NCBI GenBank assembly: GCA_017881285.1
Contig: JADGRD010000294.1
Span: 1 to 5,413 of the forward strand
Reading direction: 5' to 3'
Origin: Pseudomonadota bacterium
Lineage (GTDB): Bacteria; Myxococcota_A; Polyangia; Fen-1088
Length of the DNA: 5,413 nt
The position numbers were made by a program, and so were the translations under genes. The notes below the pieces were generated by a model. The model saw only the letters and a program-made list of their open reading frames with translations. It ran no database searches and was not told the origin of the DNA. Below, one piece after another: positions 1-5,413 of the stretch; position 1 is the stretch's first letter; each line of letters begins with the position of its first letter.

Positions 1-8
1 CGTCCTCA

Positions 9-24
9 AGTACATCAGTACATT
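9..24. repeat. Tandem 8-nt direct repeat
   Basis: AGTACATC is followed immediately by AGTACATT, so seven of eight positions are identical. It is AT-rich compared with its surroundings and lies just before a GC-rich hairpin. It could be a protein binding site, part of a dispersed intergenic element, or the coding end of a gene truncated by the window edge. Confidence 0.6.
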
Positions 25-40
25 CCGGTCCGGCGACGCG

Positions 41-55
41 CGCGGCGAAGCCGCG
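41..55. repeat. Perfect hairpin with GAA loop
   Basis: CGCGGC (41-46), GAA (47-49) and GCCGCG (50-55) form a six-base-pair all-GC stem with a three-base loop. No T-tract follows on either strand, so it is not a normal intrinsic terminator. It runs directly into the G-tracts at 55-71. Confidence 0.6.
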
Positions 56-251
56 GGGTGGGGTGGCAGGGCGTGCAGGCGCTAGTCGGCCCTCCTTGCC
101 AGCAGCCCGGCTTGTCGGCCGGATGCTAAGGGGCGCCGTCGCTCGGTCCTGCCGGGACAAACCCGACGAAATCACGAAAGAGCGAGCCATGAACCGCCCT
201 CGTGATATCGCCTGTTGATCTTCCGCGCTTGCGCGTGATAGGGCCACATCC

Positions 252-1106
252 ATGGCAGCGAAGATCATCGATGGCAAGGCGCTCGCGGCGAGGCTTCGCG
301 GCGCGATGGCCGACGAGGTGAAGCAACTGACGGCGCGGGCGGTGCGGCCGGGCCTGGCCGTGGTGCTGGTCGGCGACGATCCGGGGTCGCAGATCTACGT
401 GCGCAACAAGACCAAGGCGCTCGCCGAGGCCGGCTTCGCCTGTTTCGACCACCACCTGCCGGCTGACACCGCGGAGGAGAAACTTCTCGGGCTGGTGCAC
501 GACCTGAACGGCGACCGCGCGGTCGACGGGATTCTGGTCCAGCTCCCGCTCCCCAAGCACATCGACAGCAAACGGGTTCTGGTCAGCATCGACCCGGCCA
601 AGGATGTCGACGGCTTCCACCCCGAGAACCTCGGGCGCCTTCTCATCGGCGAGCCGCGCTTCATCGCCTGCACACCGTACGGGATCATGAAGCTGATCGA
701 GGAAGCCGGGACGACCGTGCGCGGCGCCAGCGCGGTGGTGGTCGGTCGCTCGAATATCGTCGGCAAGCCGGTGGCCGTGCTGCTCACCAGCGCCGACGCC
801 ACGGTGACCATCTGCCATTCCAAGACCAAGGACTTGCCTGCGGTGATCGGCGGCGCGGACATTCTGGTGGCCGCCATTGGCCGGCCCGAGATGATTCGCG
901 GCGCCTGGATCAAGCCCGGTGCCACCGTGATCGACGTGGGCACCAACCGCTTGCCCACCGGCAAGTTGGTGGGTGACGTAGAATTCGCCGCTGCCGTCGA
1001 GCGAGCCGGGGCCATCACCCCCGTGCCCGGCGGCGTCGGTCCCATGACCATCACCATGCTCCTGGCCAATACCCTGGAATCCGCCCGCCGGCGGGCCGCG
1101 GCCTAG
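252..1106 (+). CDS. folD: Bifunctional methylenetetrahydrofolate dehydrogenase / cyclohydrolase FolD
   Basis: This cytosolic enzyme oxidises 5,10-methylene-THF to 5,10-methenyl-THF with NADP and hydrolyses it to 10-formyl-THF, which feeds purine and formyl-Met synthesis. The 284 residues match the family's usual length of about 285-300. Visible family motifs are the Y-x-x-x-K pair (Y49, K53; the lysine is the cyclohydrolase catalytic residue), VDGILVQLPLP with Q97, KDVDGFHPEN with D120, the TPYG segment (141-144), the Rossmann motif GRSNIVGKP (165-173) and the C-terminal signature PGGVGPMT (259-266). All expected active-site residues are present. The ATG at 252 gives a normal N-terminus; the ATAGGG at 238-243 is only a weak SD. 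The gene stands alone on this strand. Its stop lies in the CTAG shared with the stop of the convergent queG. Confidence 0.97.
   Translation: MAAKIIDGKALAARLRGAMADEVKQLTARAVRPGLAVVLVGDDPGSQIYVRNKTKALAEAGFACFDHHLPADTAEEKLLGLVHDLNGDRAVDGILVQLPLPKHIDSKRVLVSIDPAKDVDGFHPENLGRLLIGEPRFIACTPYGIMKLIEEAGTTVRGASAVVVGRSNIVGKPVAVLLTSADATVTICHSKTKDLPAVIGGADILVAAIGRPEMIRGAWIKPGATVIDVGTNRLPTGKLVGDVEFAAAVERAGAITPVPGGVGPMTITMLLANTLESARRRAAA
1083..1096. repeat. 14-bp palindrome at the end of folD, just past the queG stop
   Basis: GCCCGCCGGCGGGC is a perfect palindrome that can fold as a 5-bp stem with a CCGG loop. It encodes the Arg/Ala-rich tail of FolD. On the minus strand it lies 6 bases beyond the queG stop, where a terminator hairpin would be expected. 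No T-tract follows, so a terminator role is only a possibility. Confidence 0.4.
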
Positions 1107-2158
1107 CGCATCGCGATTTCGCGCAAGGCCCAGCTCGCGGCCTCGGCCACCGATGAAACCGGATCGTTCGCCAGGCGGCGGAGGAGAGCTTGGTCTTTCT
1201 CGCCGCCGGTCGATCCAAGCGAAAGACACGCGTTGCGCCGCAGGCCGTCGTACCGGATGCGCCGCATCGGTGTGCCGGTCGAGAGCTCGTCGAACTGCGC
1301 TTCCGTCAAAGCCGCTATCTCGGCGGCGCTCAGGTGGCCGAGGGCGCGTGGCGCCTGGCGCGGATCGCCTGGCGGAAGGTCACCCTGGTTGAACGGGCAA
1401 ACCTCCTGACAGGCGTCGCAACCAAAGACACGCGGCCCCAGCTTGGGGCGCACCTCTGCCGGGAGATCCCCGTGGTTCTCCACGGTGTGATACGAGAGGC
1501 AGCGCCGGGCATCGACCACGCCGGGCGAGGGAAAGGCCTCGGTCGGGCAGGCGTCGAGGCACTTTCGGCAGTCGCCGCACAGGCGGGGGTGGGGCGAATC
1601 GTAGGCGTCCACGGCGCGATCAAGGACCATCAGGCTGAGCGTGAACCACGAACCATGACTGCGGCTGATCACGAGGCCATTCTTACCGATGAATCCCAGA
1701 CCCGCGCGTTCGGCCCAGGCCTTCTCCATGGCGGCGCCGGAGTCGACGCAGGCATAGGTGCGCAGCGCGGGCTCGATCTCGCGGAGGCTTTCGCGCAGCT
1801 TGCGCATGCGATCGCGGTGCGCGTAGTGGTAGTCGCGGCCCCGGGCGTAGCGGGCGATCGCCGGCGCGGGCGGGGTGGCCGTGTCGCCCTTGCCGTAGGG
1901 GATGCCGAGCACCAGCACGGTCCGGGCCAAGGGCACCACCGCGGCCGGATCGAGACGTTCGGGGATCCGCTGGTGCATGGCCCGAAGTCCCGCCGCGTAG
2001 CCGCGCGCCAGCCAGTCGACGAGCGGTCTCAGGTCGAGTGGCTCCGCGCGGGCCAGCCCGACCAGCGCGAATCCGCAGGCACGAGCGGCGGCGCGAACCT
2101 CGGGCGCGGGTAGAACCCTCACGCTTCCCCACGCACGCGACTCTGCGCTCTTGTCCAT
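1103..2158 (-). CDS. queG: Epoxyqueuosine reductase QueG
   Basis: QueG is the cobalamin- and [4Fe-4S]-dependent enzyme that reduces epoxyqueuosine to queuosine at tRNA wobble position 34. From the ATG at 2158 the protein has 351 residues, a normal length. It shows the N-terminal cobalamin/substrate region, V-D-S-G with the expected catalytic Asp (D139), E145-K146, and GFIGKN (155-160). The double-cluster region has eight cysteines: C194, C197, C200, C204, C220, C247, C250 and C254. GTPMRRIRYDG and a short HEAT-like helical tail (about 305-350) follow. The frame is open up to 2332, but those extra 58 codons run through the divergent promoter region and into gap and do not resemble QueG. AAGAGAG (2174-2168) sits 9 bases before the ATG at 2158, supporting that start. 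No other queuosine gene is in the window. Confidence 0.96.
   Translation of the reverse strand: MDKSAESRAWGSVRVLPAPEVRAAARACGFALVGLARAEPLDLRPLVDWLARGYAAGLRAMHQRIPERLDPAAVVPLARTVLVLGIPYGKGDTATPPAPAIARYARGRDYHYAHRDRMRKLRESLREIEPALRTYACVDSGAAMEKAWAERAGLGFIGKNGLVISRSHGSWFTLSLMVLDRAVDAYDSPHPRLCGDCRKCLDACPTEAFPSPGVVDARRCLSYHTVENHGDLPAEVRPKLGPRVFGCDACQEVCPFNQGDLPPGDPRQAPRALGHLSAAEIAALTEAQFDELSTGTPMRRIRYDGLRRNACLSLGSTGGEKDQALLRRLANDPVSSVAEAASWALREIAMR
1112..1123. repeat. Hairpin at the end of queG, just past the folD stop
   Basis: CGCG (1112-1115), ATTT and CGCG (1120-1123) form a small stem. The full CGCGA/TCGCG arms are palindromic. It lies 5 bases after the folD stop on the plus strand, inside the last codons of queG. 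No T-tract follows. With the palindrome at 1083-1096 it gives each convergent gene a fold just past its stop. Confidence 0.35.
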
Positions 2159-2186
2159 ATCTCTGTGCTCTCTTGGACTCACCACG

Positions 2187-2196
2187 AAGCTAGCAC
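2187..2196 (-). promoter_or_regulatory. Putative extended -10 of queG
   Basis: Read on the minus strand this is GTGCTAGCTT. The hexamer TAGCTT ends 28 bases before the queG ATG, leaving room for a leader of roughly 20 bases. It matches the motif facing gap at 2245-2254 in nine of ten positions. No good -35 box is visible at 16-18 bases, so the assignment rests on position and on the paired motif. Confidence 0.35.
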
Positions 2197-2244
2197 GCGG
2201 GGCTGCCCAACGAAGAATCTCCCTAGTATTCCAGGGGGATATGT

Positions 2245-2254
2245 GTGCTAGATT
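2245..2254 (+). promoter_or_regulatory. Putative extended -10 of gap
   Basis: GTGCTAGATT contains TAGATT (2249-2254), which matches the TATAAT consensus at four of six positions. It would start transcription near 2261 and give a leader of about 50 bases before gap. A clear -35 is missing. Its first seven bases form a perfect inverted repeat with CTAGCAC at 2190-2196. GAATCT (2215-2220) also mirrors AGATTC (2250-2255), so the site could be an operator as well as, or instead of, a promoter. Confidence 0.4.
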
Positions 2255-2299
2255 CCGCCGCGACTTCACACAACGGACCAGGTGCCCGGCACCCCACAT

Positions 2300-2304
2300 A
2301 GGAG
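2300..2304 (+). promoter_or_regulatory. Ribosome binding site of gap
   Basis: AGGAG lies nine bases before the ATG at 2314, in an A-rich stretch. It is one of the two strongest SD sequences in the window and fixes the gap start. Confidence 0.85.
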
Positions 2305-2313
2305 TAAGAAAAG

Positions 2314-3357
<1,044 letters not shown>

Positions 3358-3361
3358 GCAA

Positions 3362-3397
3362 AGAGGGCGCAGAGGAGTCAGAGCGCACGGAGAAGAC
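3362..3397. repeat. Degenerate 9-nt tandem repeat downstream of gap
   Basis: Four consecutive nonamers share the pattern (A/G)GAGnnnnC: AGAGGGCGC, AGAGGAGTC, AGAGCGCAC and GGAGAAGAC. The block starts four bases after the gap stop, is non-coding and purine-rich on the plus strand, and ends before the terminator. It resembles the short purine-rich CACAGAG-type repeats I associate with some environmental bacterial genomes, but that link is from memory. Confidence 0.5.
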
Positions 3398-3440
3398 ACT
3401 GGCGAGCGCGCTCTCCTTCTCACGTAGCGACTTCAAGGCG

Positions 3441-3471
3441 GGCCCCGGAGCGATCCGGGGCCTTCTGCTTT
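3441..3471 (+). terminator. Intrinsic terminator of gap
   Basis: GGCCCCGGA (3441-3449) pairs perfectly with TCCGGGGCC (3454-3462) around the loop GCGA, a GNRA tetraloop. TTCTGCTTT follows as an interrupted T-tract. It lies 83 bases after the gap stop and separates gap from the downstream PEGA unit. Confidence 0.9.
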
Positions 3472-3490
3472 GTGCGCAGGCGGGTCTCGG

Positions 3491-3507
3491 CGTGGAACCT
3501 TTCCACG
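3491..3507. repeat. 7-bp inverted repeat in the leader of the PEGA gene
   Basis: CGTGGAA (3491-3497) and TTCCACG (3501-3507) are perfect inverted arms around CCT, 61 bases before the PEGA gene start. CCAC at 3503-3506 could instead pair with GTGG at 3511-3514, so two mutually exclusive hairpins are possible. It could be an operator or an RNA structure. No convincing promoter hexamers are visible in 3463-3568. Confidence 0.45.
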
Positions 3508-3568
3508 GTTGTGGCATCGCGCAAGTGCCCCTTGATCCCCGACGGGCCTTGGCGCAATCTCAATCACC

Positions 3569-5023
3569 ATGACGGGTAGCCACAGGATTGTTTCGAGTCT
3601 GGTTCTGGGAGTCACGGTTCTCGCCGGGTCGGCAACACGCTCCGCGCTTGCGCAGGCGCAGGCCGCCGACCCGGAGTTGCAGCAGGCCAAGGCCGCCTTC
3701 GAGGAGGCGCAGACCCTCTACACCAAGGACCAGTACGCCGAGGCGGCGGAGAAGTTTTTGGTGGCCTTCGACAAGAAGTCGTTCCCCTCCTTCCTGTTCA
3801 ACGCCGCCGTCGCCTTCGAGAAGGCGAAGCAACTGCAAAAGGCGGTCGACACCTTCCAGCGCTACATCAGTGTCGATCCGCAGGCGCGCGACGCCGTCGA
3901 CGTCAAGGCTCGAGTCGACAGCTTGAAGGTGGCGTTGGCGCCGGCGCCGGCCACGGGCAAGGCCGCGCCCGACGTGGCCCCGGTGCTGCCGGCCATCGTG
4001 ACCAAGGGTCTGGTCATCATCGAGTCCAAGCCCGCCGGCGCCAACGTCTACCTCGACGACACGGCGCACGGCCTGTTCGCGACCACGCCGTGGCAGGGGT
4101 CGCTCGAACCGAGGCCGGTCAAGCTGATCTTCGAGGCCAAGGGCTTCAAGCGCGAAACCCGCGAGATCAACCCGCGCTCGGACAAGATTCTTGAGCTCTA
4201 CATTTCGATGTCCGAGGAGCACTTCCTTGGCTGGATCGAGGTCGTTGCCAATGTCCCCGGCGCCGATGTGTTCATCGATCGGCAGGAGGTCGGCGCCCTC
4301 GGCCGTACCCCCTACACCGGTCACCTCAAGCCCGGCAAGCACACGTTGTGGGTGCAGAGGGCGGGGTACGAGGGCGCGCGGAAGGAGATCGAAGTCGAGC
4401 CGGGCACCGCAACCACGCACACCATCAACCTGGAGGTCATCGCCTACGGCACGCTCAAGGCCGGCAAGTCCACCGAGGGCGGCAAGCTGTTCGTGGACGG
4501 GGCACAGGTCTGCGCGTTGCCCTGCGACCAGCAGCTCAAGCCCGGCGACCACGCCCTGCAGGTCCAAAAGGAAGACATGGAGAACTACAACGGCAAGCTC
4601 ACCATCAATCGCGCGGACGTGACCACGATGGATCTTGCCTACTCGCCCAAGCCTGGCCGCGCCAAGGCGTGGACCGAGGCGGCCTTCTCCGCGGGCTTCT
4701 TCGTGGGCGGCATCGTCCTCGGCGTCAAGGGCAACCAGATCAAGGATCAGATCAACAGTGACGTCAAGGATCCGAGCAAGCTGCTCAACAGTAGCGACAA
4801 CCGCAAGTCGACCGGCAAGCTCTACTACATCGGGGCGGACGTTTGCTTCGGCCTCGGGCTGGTGACCGCGGCGCTGGCCACGTGGGGATTCCTGGAATCG
4901 GGGCCACCCAGCGCCGCCACTTTCAAGACCACGAACATCGCCGGTCCCGCGCCGAGCAAGCTCGGTTTCGCGCCCATGGATGTGCCGAACGGCGCCGGTT
5001 TGGCCGCGACGGGGAGGTTCTGA
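3569..5023 (+). CDS. Exported TPR/PEGA-repeat membrane-anchored protein
   Basis: Function unknown. A signal peptide (1-28; R6, hydrophobic 8-22, ALA before Q29) is followed by two TPR-like repeats (about 40-73 and 74-107), an Ala/Pro linker (about 122-143) and three PEGA-type beta repeats (about 147-213, 221-290 and 293-357). Hydrophobic segments lie at about 371-387 and 418-441, and a tail of about 40 residues ends in GAGLAATGRF. PEGA domains are common in surface-associated proteins. Repeats 2 and 3 are in 70-residue register and share the 12-mer CTCAAGCCCGGC (4325-4336, 4535-4546). Repeat 3 has C315 and C319, a possible disulfide. An in-frame TGA at 3533 leaves the ATG at 3569 as the only reasonable start, but it has no visible SD, which suggests weak or structure-dependent initiation. 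The next gene begins one base after the stop. Architecture is secure; substrate and role are not. Confidence 0.9.
   Translation: MTGSHRIVSSLVLGVTVLAGSATRSALAQAQAADPELQQAKAAFEEAQTLYTKDQYAEAAEKFLVAFDKKSFPSFLFNAAVAFEKAKQLQKAVDTFQRYISVDPQARDAVDVKARVDSLKVALAPAPATGKAAPDVAPVLPAIVTKGLVIIESKPAGANVYLDDTAHGLFATTPWQGSLEPRPVKLIFEAKGFKRETREINPRSDKILELYISMSEEHFLGWIEVVANVPGADVFIDRQEVGALGRTPYTGHLKPGKHTLWVQRAGYEGARKEIEVEPGTATTHTINLEVIAYGTLKAGKSTEGGKLFVDGAQVCALPCDQQLKPGDHALQVQKEDMENYNGKLTINRADVTTMDLAYSPKPGRAKAWTEAAFSAGFFVGGIVLGVKGNQIKDQINSDVKDPSKLLNSSDNRKSTGKLYYIGADVCFGLGLVTAALATWGFLESGPPSAATFKTTNIAGPAPSKLGFAPMDVPNGAGLAATGRF
5011..5017 (+). promoter_or_regulatory. Ribosome binding site of the lipoprotein gene
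   Basis: GGGGAGG lies within the last codons of the PEGA gene, seven bases before the ATG at 5025. This strong site, together with a one-base gap between stop and start, indicates translational coupling and fixes the start of the downstream gene. Confidence 0.85.
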
Positions 5024-5024
5024 G

Positions 5025-5413
5025 ATGCGCGCTACCAAGGCTTTGATGATGGCGATGCTCGCGGGCCTGGGCTGCGCGGGCTGCAATCCCAGTTCCTTCA
5101 ATTCGATCCTCGACAAGGCGCCGGTGGCGTCCTTCACCCCTCCGGGCTCCGGCACGGGTTCGCTCTTCGTGTTGCCCCTGCCGCTCCCGAGCGAGGCGAG
5201 CACGACCTCGGCGGCGCGCATGCTGGTCACGCGCAATAGCAGCAGCTATGTCGGCGTGGCCGATTTCGACATGAACGGCAAGGTCACGCTCACGGAGGCC
5301 AGCGCTGCCGAGGCGAGCATCGGCGGCTCGGTGTACAGTGCCGCGATGCGCGCCGACGGCACGATCATCGTCGGAACGCCTCAGGTCGGCACCACCGACC
5401 CGCGCGGTGGGAG
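5025..5413 (+). CDS. Putative lipoprotein with EF-hand-like loop, cut by window end
   Basis: The frame is open from the ATG to the last base, giving 129 codons with no stop, so the C-terminus lies outside the window. The N-terminus has R2 and K5, a short hydrophobic stretch (6-16) and two candidate lipidation cysteines, C17 (G-L-G-C) and C20 (C-A-G-C). Neither is a perfect lipobox, so lipidation is probable rather than certain. A Ser/Pro/Gly-rich stretch (22-64) follows. DFDMNGKVTLTE (80-91) fits the 12-residue EF-hand pattern, with acidic or amide ligands at loop positions 1, 3, 5 and 12 and Gly at 6. The following segment, GGSVYSAAMRADGTIIVGTP (100-119), resembles one blade of an FG-GAP/integrin-type propeller, so the loop could belong to that fold instead. 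It is very probably co-expressed with the upstream PEGA gene. No function can be assigned. Confidence 0.7.
   Translation, partial: MRATKALMMAMLAGLGCAGCNPSSFNSILDKAPVASFTPPGSGTGSLFVLPLPLPSEASTTSAARMLVTRNSSSYVGVADFDMNGKVTLTEASAAEASIGGSVYSAAMRADGTIIVGTPQVGTTDPRGG

Larger units (their letters stand above)
1..251. other. Non-coding region upstream of folD
   Basis: I find no supportable complete gene here. One plus-strand frame is open from the left edge to a TAG at 83-85 and reads V-L-K-Y-I-S-T-F near its start. It could be the last 27 residues of a gene outside the window, but nothing in it is recognisable. The region holds a tandem 8-nt repeat (9-24), a perfect 6-bp hairpin (41-55), a G-tract cluster (55-71), a weaker 5-bp hairpin (107-122) and three CGTGAT cores (171-176 inverted, 201-206, 234-239). 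No convincing -35/-10 pair for folD was found. The best SD-like stretch for folD is ATAGGG at 238-243. Confidence 0.5.

Noticed and set aside
107..122. CCGGC/GCCGG hairpin as a terminator for an upstream gene
   Set aside because: The stem is only five base pairs with a six-base loop, and no T-tract follows on either strand.
126..1229. 367-codon minus-strand open frame across folD
   Set aside because: It is antisense to a complete, fully conserved folD, is rich in Gly/Arg/His/Asp with no recognisable domain, and is the usual product of high GC in the third position.
1190..2113. 307-codon plus-strand open frame across queG
   Set aside because: It is antisense to queG, whose cluster cysteines and catalytic motifs are intact. 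No domain is visible in the plus-strand product.
3509..3560. Possible sigma-54 promoter (TGGCAT and TTGGCGC strings) before the PEGA gene
   Set aside because: The GG and GC elements are not at the required 10-base spacing and no TTGC follows, so the consensus is not met.
3560..5236. 558-codon minus-strand open frame, longer than the PEGA gene it opposes
   Set aside because: Its length alone is impressive, but the protein is low-complexity, Leu/Gly/Arg/Asp-rich, and has no signal or domain. The plus strand has a signal peptide, TPR and PEGA repeats and an SD-linked next gene.

Overview
This is a GC-rich window. All clear genes use mostly G/C third positions, and the gene content and protein style look like a Myxococcota (former Deltaproteobacteria) or near-relative genome. 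The strongest hints are the GAPDH variant beginning with a G-D-I-V-P-A-D-N type second strand, and an exported TPR/PEGA-repeat protein ending in two hydrophobic segments and a G-R-F terminus. This taxonomic call is inference from protein style, not from a marker gene.

Layout, left to right. Bases 1-251 hold no convincing gene. They contain a short tandem repeat, a strong hairpin, G-tracts and three spaced CGTGAT motifs upstream of folD. folD (252-1106, +) is a complete bifunctional methylenetetrahydrofolate dehydrogenase/cyclohydrolase. It converges tail to tail with queG (1103-2158, -), a complete epoxyqueuosine reductase. The two stop codons share one CTAG palindrome, so there is no intergenic DNA between them. 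queG diverges from gap (2314-3357, +), a complete type I NAD-dependent GAPDH. The 155-bp region between them carries two near-identical, oppositely oriented GTGCTAGnTT motifs that fit -10 elements for the two genes. gap ends in a short degenerate 9-nt repeat and a textbook intrinsic terminator (3441-3471).

After the terminator comes a two-gene unit. The first is a secreted, membrane-anchored TPR + triple-PEGA protein (3569-5023, +). One base after its stop begins a putative lipoprotein (5025 to the window edge, +) with an EF-hand-like calcium loop. The lipoprotein has a strong ribosome binding site inside the end of the PEGA gene, so the two are almost certainly co-transcribed and probably translationally coupled.

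Functionally, the left three genes are housekeeping: C1/folate metabolism, tRNA wobble-base modification and glycolysis. Nothing suggests they work together beyond sharing promoter DNA or an overlap. The PEGA protein/lipoprotein pair is the only part without an assigned function and is the best candidate for something undescribed, probably an envelope-associated assembly. I see no mobile element, CRISPR array, tRNA or rRNA.
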